Shown here: positions 21,207 to 29,346 of the stretch, piece by piece | How positions within the stretch are numbered: the stretch's first letter is position 1 | Layout of the letters: every line of letters begins with the position of its first letter | Origin: Myxococcus virescens | GTDB lineage: Bacteria; Myxococcota; Myxococcia; Myxococcales; Myxococcaceae | NCBI RefSeq assembly: GCF_900101905.1 | Contig: NZ_FNAJ01000003.1 | Location: forward strand, 682,001-746,000 | Reading direction: 5' to 3' | DNA: 64,000 bases | Notes under the pieces: model-generated | The model's database searches: none | The model's input: the letters and a program-made list of their open reading frames with translations, nothing else | What the model was told of the DNA's origin: nothing | Translations under genes and position numbers: made by a program

Positions 21207-23129
21207 ATGCTCCGTTCAAGAAGGTTTTCCCACTCCATCCTGCTGCTACTTCCGCTGCTGCTGGCCCTGACCCAGACGGCCTGCGGCGGCGACACGCCCG
21301 AGCCCCGCCAGGATGCAGGCATCCAGACGCCCGACGCGGGGACGGGCGACGCGGGCACCGATGACGCGGGCACCGATGACGCGGGCACCGATGACGCGGG
21401 CACCAAGCCGGAAGACGCGGGCACCGACGACGCAGGCACCGACGACGCGGGCACTGAGCCGGAGGACGCGGGCACCGACGACGCGGGCACGGAGCCGGAG
21501 GACGCGGGCACGGGTGAGGAGGACGGAGGCTCGGGTCCGGCGGACGGGGGCAGCGGAGACGCGGGCACGGAACCGGATGATGCGGGCACCGACGACGCAG
21601 GCACGGAGCCGAACGACGCGGGCATTGATGACGCGGGTACGGACGACGCAGGCACAGGCGAGGACGGAGGCTCGGGCCCGACGGACGGGGGCACCGGAGA
21701 CGGGGGCACGGAGCCACCGGAGTGCCCGTTCGGGCCGCCGGATGGCGGTGTCTCGAACCCGGGCGACCCGACCATCGTCCAGGACCCGACCGCGGACATC
21801 CTGGACCGGCTGCGGGCCATTCCCGGCCTCACCGTCGCGGAGAACCCCAACGGCGTCACGGTCCCCGCGGGTCACCGCTTCTTTGTCATGGAGTACGACC
21901 AGCCCGCCGACCACGCACGCCCCGAGTGCCAGCGATTCAAGCAGCGATTGGTCCTGCTGCACCGTTCGGTCACGGCGCCCATGGTCTTCTACGCGAGCGG
22001 CTACTACGTGACCCTGAACGCGGGCCGTCGCGAGCTGACGACGTTGCTGGCCGCCAACCAGCTCTCCATCGAGCACCGCTTCTTCCTGCCCAGCCGTCCG
22101 GAGCCCGCGGACTGGAGCCAGCTCACCATCAAGCAATCGGCGGACGACTTCCACCGGGTCGCTCAGGCAATCAAGCAAATCTATTCCGCGTCCTGGGTGT
22201 CCACGGGCGTCAGCAAGGGCGGAGAGACCATGGTGTTCTACCGCCGGTTCCACCCGGAGGACGTGGACGCGACGGTGGCCTATGTGGCGCCGCTCGTGCG
22301 CGGCGAAGATGAGCGGTTCCCCGCCTTCCAAGCCGCCGTGGGAGGCCCGGAGTTGGAGTGGTGCCGCGAGCAAATCCACACCTTCCAGCGCGCCGTGCTG
22401 AACCGCCGCCAGGAGATGGTGGCGCTGCTGCGCGCCCATGCCGTGAACCAGGGCCTCACCTACAACCAGCTTGGCTTCGAGCGGGCCCTGGAGCACGCCG
22501 TCATCGAGACGTACTTCGCCTTCTGGCAGTACTCCCTCCCCCAGTACTGCGACGCGTTCCCGGATGACACGGCGTCGCCTGAGTACATGCTGGACATCAT
22601 TGACTGGGCGGTGGGCCTTGAAGCGTTCTCCGACAACAGCAGCTCCGGCATTGCCGCGTACTCCCCCTACTACTACCAGGCGGGTCTGGAGCTGGGCTGG
22701 CCCAAGCCCTACGAGGCACACCTGGGCAGCCTCATCCAGCACCCCGGAACGGACATCGCGCCGGTGTACTCGACGCCCGGCGTCCCGGTCGTGTTCCGGC
22801 CCCAGGCCATGCAGGACATCGAGGACTGGCTCGTGACGCATGGCGAGCGGGTGATGTTCATCTATGGCGACCTGGACCCGTGGACGGCGGCGGCGTTCCC
22901 GCTCGGAAACGCTCAGGACGCCTTCGTGTTCACCGTTCCGGGCGGCAACCACGGAAGCACCATCAACCAGCTCCCCACCACCCTTCGGGTCCAGGCCCAG
23001 GACATCGTGCGGCGCTGGGCAGGCGTCCCGTCACTGAAGCACGCCCCGGTGCCGCTCCCGGAGGCCGACACCGTCGAGTTCGGTCCGCACCTGCCGCCCC
23101 GGCGACTGCAACCGCCTCCGGCCCCGTAG
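21207..23129 (+). CDS. S37 (PS-10)-type serine peptidase lipoprotein with Asp-Ala-Gly-Thr repeat linker
   Basis: 640 residues. A lipoprotein signal ends at Cys26 (LALTQTACGG). Residues 30-175 are a low-complexity linker of DAGTDD and EPEDAG repeats that should hold the enzyme off the membrane. The alpha/beta-hydrolase part matches peptidase family S37, the Streptomyces tripeptidyl aminopeptidases: nucleophile elbow GVSKG with Ser336, a later Asp in YGDLDPWTAA and the His in GGNHGSTI. ATG at 21207 follows TGAGGGG. The open frame extends upstream to 21033, but a lipoprotein signal fits only the later start. It is divergent from the DUF4419 gene. Likely role: release of short peptides from extracellular protein, which fits a predatory bacterium. 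Confidence 0.87.
   Translation: MLRSRRFSHSILLLLPLLLALTQTACGGDTPEPRQDAGIQTPDAGTGDAGTDDAGTDDAGTDDAGTKPEDAGTDDAGTDDAGTEPEDAGTDDAGTEPEDAGTGEEDGGSGPADGGSGDAGTEPDDAGTDDAGTEPNDAGIDDAGTDDAGTGEDGGSGPTDGGTGDGGTEPPECPFGPPDGGVSNPGDPTIVQDPTADILDRLRAIPGLTVAENPNGVTVPAGHRFFVMEYDQPADHARPECQRFKQRLVLLHRSVTAPMVFYASGYYVTLNAGRRELTTLLAANQLSIEHRFFLPSRPEPADWSQLTIKQSADDFHRVAQAIKQIYSASWVSTGVSKGGETMVFYRRFHPEDVDATVAYVAPLVRGEDERFPAFQAAVGGPELEWCREQIHTFQRAVLNRRQEMVALLRAHAVNQGLTYNQLGFERALEHAVIETYFAFWQYSLPQYCDAFPDDTASPEYMLDIIDWAVGLEAFSDNSSSGIAAYSPYYYQAGLELGWPKPYEAHLGSLIQHPGTDIAPVYSTPGVPVVFRPQAMQDIEDWLVTHGERVMFIYGDLDPWTAAAFPLGNAQDAFVFTVPGGNHGSTINQLPTTLRVQAQDIVRRWAGVPSLKHAPVPLPEADTVEFGPHLPPRRLQPPPAP
21331..21718 (+). repeat. 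Tandem in-frame repeats encoding D-A-G-T-D/E units
   Basis: About 390 bp of degenerate 15-bp and 24-bp units (gacgcgggcaccgat and variants) encode the DAGTDD / EPEDAGT linker of the S37-type lipoprotein. The DNA homogeneity of the copies near 21345-21410 suggests recent slippage expansion. Length is likely to vary among strains. Confidence 0.85.
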
Positions 23130-23141
23130 CCCATGGCGAAC

Positions 23142-23175
23142 GCCGCTCACCGGAGAAGCCGTTCCGGTGAGCGGC
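23142..23175 (+). terminator. Strong hairpin after the S37 peptidase gene
   Basis: Perfect 13-bp stem: GCCGCTCACCGGA (23142-23154) pairs with TCCGGTGAGCGGC (23163-23175) around 8 nt, beginning 13 nt after the stop. There is no T-run, so termination may be Rho-assisted, or the hairpin may protect the 3' end. Confidence 0.6.
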
Positions 23176-23317
23176 TGAATCCATCCAAGCCACCCACGGC
23201 CGCGGCCCCGTACCGAGCCGTATCGTGGGCACGCTTCGACGGAGCGCCGTCCAGCTTCACGGCCCGGCCCGTCACGCGCGGCGCCCTCGTGCCCTGAATG
23301 TGGCACCGGCCCTACGC

Positions 23318-23347
23318 TGACGTGTCATCCCTCCCACTGACGTGTCA
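23318..23347. promoter_or_regulatory. Twin palindromic boxes TGACGTGTCA, 20 bp apart, upstream of arginine kinase
   Basis: TGACGTGTCA occurs at 23318-23327 and again at 23338-23347, exactly two helical turns centre to centre. Each is itself a TGAC-GT-GTCA dyad. The outer flanks (GC before the first, GC after the second) extend the symmetry of the pair. This is the layout expected of a cooperative dimer-of-dimers operator. It lies 101 bp upstream of the chosen kinase start. The regulator is unknown. Confidence 0.55.
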
Positions 23348-23447
23348 GCGCCGCGCGATACACGGCGGCTCGCTCGCCAAACATCGAAAATCACATACAT
23401 TTGAGCAGCAACAACCGTGGCACGTGTCGTGCTCAAGCCACGGAGCG

Positions 23448-24473
23448 ATGCTGCTCCACAAGCACCTCACCCCCGAGCTGAAGTCCCGGCTCGAACGGCT
23501 CACGACACGCAACGGCTGGACGCTCCGGAAGGCCATCCAGAGTGGCCTGGACCATGGAGACTCCCAGATGGGTGTCTACGCGGGTGACAGCGAGTCCTAC
23601 GCGCTCTTCTCCCCGCTGCTGCATCCCATCATCCGGGACCATTCGGGCCATGACCTGAGCGGACACACGAGTGACTTCTCACTCGACGGGCTGCCCCAGG
23701 ACGACCTGGACCCCACGGGCGAGTTCATCCTCTCCACGCGGGTCCGCGTCGGACGGAACCTGGCCCGGTATGCCTTTCCTCCGGCCATTGGCGCCAGGGA
23801 CAGGGCCGCGCTGGAAGCCGAGGTCGTCCAGGTCCTCTCCGGCCTGAGGGGCCACCTCGCGGGCGAATACCATCCCCTGGCCAGCCTCTCCGAGGCGGAG
23901 CGGCGGGAGCTGGTGCAACACCACGTCCTGTTCCAGCAGTCGGACCGCTTCCTGGACAGCGCGGGCGTCAACCGCGACTGGCCGCGCAACCGCGGCATCT
24001 TCCACTCCGCGGACATGCGCTTCATCGTCTGGGTCGGGGAGGAAGACGCCCTGCGCATCATCAGCATGCAGCCCGGCTCCGGGCTGGCGCAGACCTACCT
24101 GCGGCTCCAGACGGCGCTCGAGCAGCTCGACGGGCAGCTCGACTTCGCCCAGGACTCACGGCTGGGCTTCCTCACGGCGTGCCCCACCAACCTGGGCACC
24201 GCCATGCGAGCCTCCGTCCTCATCCGCCTGCCCCACCTGTCACGGCGGCCGGACTTCCGCGCGCGGTGTGCCCGTCTGGGGCTCGCGGTGAGGGGCCTGC
24301 ACGGCGAACACTCCGAAGCCCGGGACGGCATCCATGACGTCTCCAATGCCACCCGTCTGGGCGTCACCGAGCGGGACATCTACGAACAGCTTCGGACGGG
24401 CATCCACGCGCTCATGGAGATGGAATCCGCGGCACGAAAGCGTGGCCCCCCGAAGGCGGCGCCCGGGAACTGA
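23448..24473 (+). CDS. Arginine kinase (ATP:guanidino phosphotransferase)
   Basis: Reversible transfer of phosphate from ATP to arginine, giving a phosphagen energy buffer. 341 residues from ATG 23448, with an N terminus that matches animal arginine kinases (HKHLTPELKSRLERLTTRNG, VYAGDSESYALFSPLLHPII). Signature elements are FILSTRVRVGRNL near residue 95, RGIFHSADMRFIVWVGEEDA, LRIISMQPG, the active-site cysteine C245 in CPTNLGTAMRASV, and RGLHGEHSEA, which binds the nucleotide phosphates. It has both N- and C-terminal domains, unlike McsB, which lacks the N-terminal one. A published Myxococcus xanthus arginine kinase is linked to stress resistance. The start lacks good Shine-Dalgarno spacing; a GTG eight codons upstream is an alternative. 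Confidence 0.93.
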   Translation: MLLHKHLTPELKSRLERLTTRNGWTLRKAIQSGLDHGDSQMGVYAGDSESYALFSPLLHPIIRDHSGHDLSGHTSDFSLDGLPQDDLDPTGEFILSTRVRVGRNLARYAFPPAIGARDRAALEAEVVQVLSGLRGHLAGEYHPLASLSEAERRELVQHHVLFQQSDRFLDSAGVNRDWPRNRGIFHSADMRFIVWVGEEDALRIISMQPGSGLAQTYLRLQTALEQLDGQLDFAQDSRLGFLTACPTNLGTAMRASVLIRLPHLSRRPDFRARCARLGLAVRGLHGEHSEARDGIHDVSNATRLGVTERDIYEQLRTGIHALMEMESAARKRGPPKAAPGN

Positions 24474-24500
24474 AAGCCCCCGGAGCGCCTCGCATCGCGC

Positions 24501-25430
24501 TCAGGACTTGGGAATCCAGCCATCCACGAGCGCCTGGTTCTTCTTCACCCACTCCCGGGTGGCCTTCTCCGGCGCGTCCTCGGCCTCGGCGATGGCGCCC
24601 ATCAGGCTGCCGAGCTGCTGGTCATCCAGCTTGAAGTTGCGCAGCAGCGTCGCGACGTCGGGCAGGTCCTTCTCCAGGCCCACGCGGGTGAGCGTGTGGA
24701 TGGACTCCTTGGCGCCATAGACACCCTTCGGGTCATCCAGGAACTTCAGGTACCAGCGCGCGAACTTCCAGTGCGGCTTCCAACCGGTGACCACCACGGG
24801 GCGCTTCTTGCCGATGGCGTCCTTGAGCTCCGCGGTCATCGCCGGGCCGCTGGAGGGCACCAGCTTCAGGTCCAGCTTGTACTCCGCGATGGCCTTCTCC
24901 GTCGTCGTCATGATGCCCGCGCCAGAGTCGATGCCCACGATGGACTGGTTCAGGTCCTTCGCCTTGCCGTTGAGCTGCTCGATGCTGGTGATGTCCAGGT
25001 CCGCCGGGACGACCAGGCCAATCCGGGCGTCCTCGTAGTTGGTGCCCAGGTCCACCACCTTGCCCTGGAAGCGCTCCATGTAGCTCTGGTGGGTGACGGG
25101 CAGCCAGCCATCCAGGAAGGCATCCGCGTCGCCGTTGGCGAGCGAGGCGAACACCGGGGCGACGTCCGCCATGGTGGTCTTCACCTCGTAGCCCATGCGG
25201 TCCTCCAGGATGGCCTGGACCAGATGCGTCATGGCCACGCCTTCGGCCCAGTTCACGTACACCAGCCGGACCACGGGCTTCTTCGCGGGGGTGGGCGCCT
25301 CGGTGTCACCCGCGGCGGGCGCCTTGTTCTCCTGCTTGCATCCGGGGGCGACGAGCAGCCCCGCCACGGCCGTGAGCAGCAGGGGCAGACGATTGAGAGA
25401 GGACATGTTCACGGGACGGGTCTCCTTCAT
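24501..25430 (-). CDS. proX: Glycine betaine/proline-type ABC transporter substrate-binding lipoprotein (ProX/OpuAC)
   Basis: Periplasmic binding component of a compatible-solute importer. 309 residues. The N terminus has an uncleaved-start option MKETRPVN before the hydrophobic segment LPLLLTAVAGLLVAPGC; that Cys is probably lipidated although the lipobox is imperfect. OpuAC aromatic-pocket segments are present: YVNWAEGVAMTHLV, AFLDGWLPVTHQSY and VVTGWKPHWKFARWYLK. The ATG overlaps the TGA of the permease gene (ATGA), so it is coupled. It is the last gene of a barrel-ATPase-permease-binding protein operon. The exact ligand (glycine betaine, proline betaine, choline or carnitine) is not determined by sequence alone. 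Confidence 0.9.
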   Translation of the reverse strand: MKETRPVNMSSLNRLPLLLTAVAGLLVAPGCKQENKAPAAGDTEAPTPAKKPVVRLVYVNWAEGVAMTHLVQAILEDRMGYEVKTTMADVAPVFASLANGDADAFLDGWLPVTHQSYMERFQGKVVDLGTNYEDARIGLVVPADLDITSIEQLNGKAKDLNQSIVGIDSGAGIMTTTEKAIAEYKLDLKLVPSSGPAMTAELKDAIGKKRPVVVTGWKPHWKFARWYLKFLDDPKGVYGAKESIHTLTRVGLEKDLPDVATLLRNFKLDDQQLGSLMGAIAEAEDAPEKATREWVKKNQALVDGWIPKS

Positions 25431-26260
25431 GATGAGCGCGCCCGGGGCTTGCCCAGCGCGTGAGTCAGGCGGTCCAACACGATGGCCAGGATGACCACCG
25501 CGATGCCGCTCTCGAAGCCCAGCCCGATGCGGAGCTGGGTGATGCCCTTCAGGACCTGCTCGCCCAGTCCCCCCGCGCCAATCATGGCGGAGATGACCAC
25601 CATGGACAGCGACAGCATGATGGTCTGGTTCACTCCAGCCAGCAGCGTGGGGACGGCGATGGGGAGCTGGACGTTGAGCAGCGTCTGACGCGGCGTCGCG
25701 CCGAACGCGATGGCGGCCTCCACGACTTCGGTGGGCACCTGCCGGATGCCCAGGTTGGTGAGGCGCACCGCGGGCGGCATGGCGAAGATGACGGTGGCCA
25801 CCACGCCGGGCACCTTCCCCAGCCGGAAGAAGAGCACCGCGGGGATGAGGTAGACGAAGGCGGGCATCGTCTGCATCAGGTCCAGGGCGGGCCGCAGCAC
25901 CCGCTCCACGACGCGGCTGTACGCGGCCCAGATGCCCAGGGGGATGCCCAGCACCAGCGCCACCATCGCCGAGCTGAGGACCAGCGCCAGCGTCTCCATG
26001 GTGGCCTTCCAGAGGCCCATGTCCTGGATGAGCAGCATGCCCAGCGCCGTGAAGACGGCCGTGCCCAGGCCGGACAGGCGCCAGGCGAGCACCATCAACA
26101 CCGCGATGATGGCGTAGCTGGGCGGCAGGAGCAGCGCGCTCTCCAAGCCGTTGATGCAGGCCGTGAGCACCGAACGGATGGCGTCGAACACCGGCGCGCC
26201 ACGCGTGCCCAGCCAGTCAATCAGCTCCTCGAAGCCCTCGCCGATTCTCAGTGTGCTCAT
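25427..26260 (-). CDS. proW: Glycine betaine/proline-type ABC transporter permease (ProW/OpuAB)
   Basis: Inner-membrane channel subunit, 277 residues, with about six hydrophobic helices and the EAA loop that contacts the ATPase (VEAAIAFGATPRQTLLNVQL). N-terminal GEGFEELIDWLGTRGAPVFD and later WAAYSRVVERVLRPALDLMQ are typical of the family. The ATG begins 1 nt after the stop of the ATPase gene (TGA-C-ATG) and the stop overlaps the ATG of the binding-protein gene, so the three subunits are produced by coupled translation. Confidence 0.93.
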   Translation of the reverse strand: MSTLRIGEGFEELIDWLGTRGAPVFDAIRSVLTACINGLESALLLPPSYAIIAVLMVLAWRLSGLGTAVFTALGMLLIQDMGLWKATMETLALVLSSAMVALVLGIPLGIWAAYSRVVERVLRPALDLMQTMPAFVYLIPAVLFFRLGKVPGVVATVIFAMPPAVRLTNLGIRQVPTEVVEAAIAFGATPRQTLLNVQLPIAVPTLLAGVNQTIMLSLSMVVISAMIGAGGLGEQVLKGITQLRIGLGFESGIAVVILAIVLDRLTHALGKPRARSS

Positions 26261-26261
26261 G

Positions 26262-27446
26262 TCAGTGCTGCTCCCCCGCGATGCTGGCCAGCAGCGTGGC
26301 GCGGCTCACGATGCCCAGGAACGACTGGTCCTCGGCGACGACTGCGATGGGAATCTGAGTCGTGGCCGCCACCGCCACCAGCTTCGCCAGCGGCGTATCC
26401 GGTGACGTGGTGGGCAAGTCGGTGACGAGCGCCCCCTCCAGGCTGTGCTTGTTCTCCGCCATGAGCCGCAGCGTGTCCTCGATGCGCACCAGGCCCACCA
26501 GCTTGCGGGCCTGGTTGGTCACGAAGAGCGTGGAGGTGCCCGACTCGCGCATGCGCTTGACGGCCAGGGCGGGCCCGTCCTTCGGGTGCACCACCGACTC
26601 CGGCCGCCGCATGATGGTCCGCGCGGTGAGGACCTTGGTGCGGTCCACGTGCTCCACGAAGGCGCGCACGTAGTCGTCCGCGGGGCTCCTGAGGATTTCC
26701 TCCGGCGTGCCGAGCTGCGCGATGCGTCCGTCCTTCATGATGACGATGCGCCCACCCAGCTTCAGCGCCTCATCCAGGTCATGGGTGATGAACACGATGG
26801 TCTTGTTCATCCGGGACTGGAGCTCCAACAGCTCGTCCTGCATCTGCCGGCGGATGAGCGGGTCCAACGCGCTGAAGGCCTCGTCCATGAGCAGGATTTC
26901 CGCGTCGGTGGCAATGGCCCGCGCCAGCCCCACGCGCTGCTGCATGCCGCCGCTGAGCTCGCGAGGCAGCTTCTCCTCGTAGCCCTTCAGGCCCACCAGC
27001 TCGAGCGCCTGCATCGCCTTGGGCCGCGACTCCCGCCGCTCCAGGCCCTGCATCTCCAGCCCGTACTCCACGTTCCGGATGACGCTGCGGTGGGGCAGCA
27101 GGCCGAAGTTCTGGAACACCATGGCCATCTTCCGGCGCCGGACGTCCAGCAGGCCCGCCCTGTCCGCCCGGGTGACGTCCACGCCGTCCACGTGCACGCT
27201 GCCGGCGGAGGGCTCGATGAGGCGGTTGAGGCAGCGGAGCACCGTGGACTTGCCGCTGCCGGACAGGCCCATGATGACGAAGATTTCGCCGGCCTTCACA
27301 TCGAACGAAGCCTCCTGGATGGCGACGGTGCAACCCGTCTCCTCCAGGATCTGCTGCTTGCTCTGCCCCTTCTCCAGCAGGGCAATGGCCCGCTCCGGGT
27401 TGCCGCCGTAGATCTTCCGCAAGCCACGGACTTCAATCTTCTCCAT
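26262..27446 (-). CDS. proV: Glycine betaine/proline-type ABC transporter ATP-binding protein with tandem CBS domains (ProV)
   Basis: 394 residues. The ATPase core has Walker A GLSGSGKST at about 62-70, Q-loop in MVFQNFGLLPHR, signature LSGGMQQRVGLARA, Walker B EILLMDEAFSALDP and switch FITHDLDEAL. A CBS pair fills the last 120 residues (RRPESVVHPKDGPALAVKRM, VAEDQSFLGIVSRATLLASI). In OpuA-type transporters this pair senses ionic strength, so osmotic activation is likely. The ATG at 27446 is preceded by GAGAGG and lies 8 nt after the stop of the barrel gene; the open frame continues upstream into that gene but without family sequence. KGQSKQQILEETGCTV matches ProV family N termini. Confidence 0.94.
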   Translation of the reverse strand: MEKIEVRGLRKIYGGNPERAIALLEKGQSKQQILEETGCTVAIQEASFDVKAGEIFVIMGLSGSGKSTVLRCLNRLIEPSAGSVHVDGVDVTRADRAGLLDVRRRKMAMVFQNFGLLPHRSVIRNVEYGLEMQGLERRESRPKAMQALELVGLKGYEEKLPRELSGGMQQRVGLARAIATDAEILLMDEAFSALDPLIRRQMQDELLELQSRMNKTIVFITHDLDEALKLGGRIVIMKDGRIAQLGTPEEILRSPADDYVRAFVEHVDRTKVLTARTIMRRPESVVHPKDGPALAVKRMRESGTSTLFVTNQARKLVGLVRIEDTLRLMAENKHSLEGALVTDLPTTSPDTPLAKLVAVAATTQIPIAVVAEDQSFLGIVSRATLLASIAGEQH

Positions 27447-27454
27447 GGGGCCTC

Positions 27455-28657
27455 TCAGAAGTAGTAGCCGACGTTGATGTTGAAGCGCGTCTCCCACGAG
27501 GCATTCGGATCGCCCTCCGCAAGCGCGTGGCCATAAGCAGGGCCCAGCCAGGGCTGGTTCTTCCCGCTGGCCACGTCCACGTAGGTGTAGACGGGCCCCG
27601 CGGTGACGAGCATGCCGAGCACGTTCTGCATCGACGTCTCGAACGCGGCGTTGGCTTTGTCGAAGAGGCTGAAGTCGTCGTAGAAGGTCAGCTTCGTGAT
27701 GGGGCCCCACGACACGGGCACGTCGTACGAAAGGCCCGCCGCGTAGACGGTGCCCCGGGTGGCCATCTTGTAGGGCGCGTCATAGGCACCCATCGTCACG
27801 ATGGAATCGTCGTGCCCCTCGGGGTTCTTCAGGTCGTAGCCGTAGCTGAGGACCTCCATGCGCAGGTTGAACGGGCCGTAGTAGCCGTCCAGGTGCACCG
27901 CGCCAGCCCAGTTCAGGCCATTGCGCCTGGTGACGCTGTTGTAGATCTGCCCGGTCTGCGCGGAGACGCCCACTTCCGTGCGGCCCAGGTCCCCGTGCTG
28001 GAAGGTGTACGCCGCGCGTGCATTGAGCTTGTTGCTCTCGTGGTTCGCGCTCTCCACGCCCAGGTATGCCTCGCCCGGATTGGAGCTGCTCACCTGCACC
28101 ACGTCATACGAGTAGCGCGCGCTGTCCGTGCTCCGGCCGGTGAAGCTGCCCTCGTCGTTCTTGTAGAAGGCGACCTGCAGGTCCCATGGCCCCTGCGTGT
28201 GGACCAGCTTCAGACCCAGGTCGTAGTCGTCCTCCATACCCATGTAGTAGGGCAGGGAGAAGAACCAGTTATGTGAGGCATAGGGCAGCACGCCGAAGGG
28301 CACGCGGTGCACGCCGAACTGGAGCTGGGTCGCCTTCGTGAACTCATAGCCCACCCAGCCGTGGTGGAGCATGGAGTACCCCGAATAGAGGCGGTACTCG
28401 GCGGACAGCAACACCTTGGAAAGTCTGGCGTCGACGTTGAGCCGGAATGTATCGAACGCCACGTCGCCACCACGGTTGCGGTTGTCTTCTTCTCCAGGCC
28501 ACGTCTTGAAGAAGGCATTGAGGCGCAGCGCACCGCCGACCTTGAGCATGTCCGGGTCTTCCACCACCTCCTCCTCGGCGCGTGCTTCGGGCGCGAACAG
28601 GCAGGTCAATCCAGACAGGAAAAGCGCATGCGAGAAACGGGCAAGACGGGTGGACAA
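27455..28657 (-). CDS. Outer-membrane beta-barrel (porin-like) protein, TTG start
   Basis: 400 residues. There is no ATG or GTG ahead of a signal peptide. A TTG at 28657 with AGGAG six bases upstream begins a clean signal peptide (LSTRLARFSHALFLSGLTCL, cut after EARA). The mature part alternates hydrophobic and polar residues with many Tyr/Phe/Gly (LLSAEYRLYSGYSMLHHGWV, GVHRVPFGVLPYASHNWF) and ends in the outer-membrane signature NVGYYF. It is first in an operon with proV-proW-proX-like genes, so it may supply the outer-membrane route for the same solute. The family resembles uncharacterised phosphate/alginate-type porins and pore activity is inference. Confidence 0.8.
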   Translation of the reverse strand: MSTRLARFSHALFLSGLTCLFAPEARAEEEVVEDPDMLKVGGALRLNAFFKTWPGEEDNRNRGGDVAFDTFRLNVDARLSKVLLSAEYRLYSGYSMLHHGWVGYEFTKATQLQFGVHRVPFGVLPYASHNWFFSLPYYMGMEDDYDLGLKLVHTQGPWDLQVAFYKNDEGSFTGRSTDSARYSYDVVQVSSSNPGEAYLGVESANHESNKLNARAAYTFQHGDLGRTEVGVSAQTGQIYNSVTRRNGLNWAGAVHLDGYYGPFNLRMEVLSYGYDLKNPEGHDDSIVTMGAYDAPYKMATRGTVYAAGLSYDVPVSWGPITKLTFYDDFSLFDKANAAFETSMQNVLGMLVTAGPVYTYVDVASGKNQPWLGPAYGHALAEGDPNASWETRFNINVGYYF

Positions 28658-29346
28658 CCGCAACTCCTGGCAATGGACGACAGGCGCGAGCGGACCAGAA
28701 CAGGCCACACTCGTCCTGAGCGCCAGACGTGGCACAAGGGGCGGCCCTCTCCCGATCCACACTCAGCGAGGACGCTGGCGCGCGAGACAGTCCACCCAGG
28801 GAACAGTGCAGTCAGTCGTTAACAGGTCAGACGGAGCACGTCCATACTTTTGAGCTCAAACAATGTGGGTACTGGGCGCTGCCCGCTTGCTCGCGGGGCA
28901 TGAGCGGTGCGCCCGCCAACCCACACGGGCGGCACAAGGGGCCCGTGTCACCGTCACGGGATAGGTCCGAGACGCCCTGCGGATGAGGCGCGTCGCGGGG
29001 CGACCGGCGCGCCCAGTCCGCGCTCGGGGACGGCACGCGATACTGCGGCTCGGACCGCGAGGGCGGCTTCGGCGGCTGGGCACGGGCGTCCTCAGCGGTG
29101 ACACCGGACAATCGGAAGCACGGCGAAACACGCGCTGTGTCCATGACGTGTGTCCAGACCTGCCATCATAGCAGAGACAGGGGGTCGTAGAATTCACCAC
29201 CCGACCGGAACGACTCCCTGCCCAGGGACTCCGCTGCCTATCGCATCATTCCGTGACGATTCAGCGGCCGGGGCGTCAAGTCCAGACGCCCCTCCCCTGT
29301 TGCCGGCGATGCCTCTCAAGCCCACCGGCGACGCCTGCAATCAGGG
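28658..29346. other. Gene-free region upstream of the porin-betaine operon
   Basis: 689 bp. No reading frame on either strand has protein-like composition or an identifiable family. It must contain the porin-operon promoter and the 3' region of the WD40 gene. A perfect 12-bp palindrome at 28849-28860 sits in a locally AT-rich patch about 190 bp upstream of the porin start. I see no terminator with a T-run. Confidence 0.45.
28849..28860. promoter_or_regulatory. Palindrome TTTGAGCTCAAA upstream of the porin operon
   Basis: A perfect 12-bp palindrome in an AT-rich island within GC-rich DNA. Possible regulator binding site or promoter-associated element for the minus-strand operon. No further support. 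Confidence 0.3.

Larger units (their letters stand above)
23130..23447. other. Intergenic region between S37 peptidase and arginine kinase genes
   Basis: 318 bp containing a 13-bp hairpin just after the peptidase stop and a pair of 10-bp palindromic boxes exactly 20 bp apart, both listed separately. These are followed by an AT-richer stretch at 23385-23410 where the kinase promoter is most likely. Confidence 0.5.

Noticed and set aside
21331-21718. Short regularly spaced repeats resembling a CRISPR-like array
   Set aside because: Units are contiguous, in frame with a protein and lack unique spacers; they encode a linker.
21246-22952. 568-codon minus-strand frame over the S37 peptidase
   Set aside because: The apparent RARVVGARV repeats are only the reverse reading of the DAGTDD-coding DNA.
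28827-29200. Minus-strand frames of 105-114 codons upstream of the porin operon
   Set aside because: Composition is Pro/Ser/Arg-rich with no structure, and each of the three frames looks equally open.
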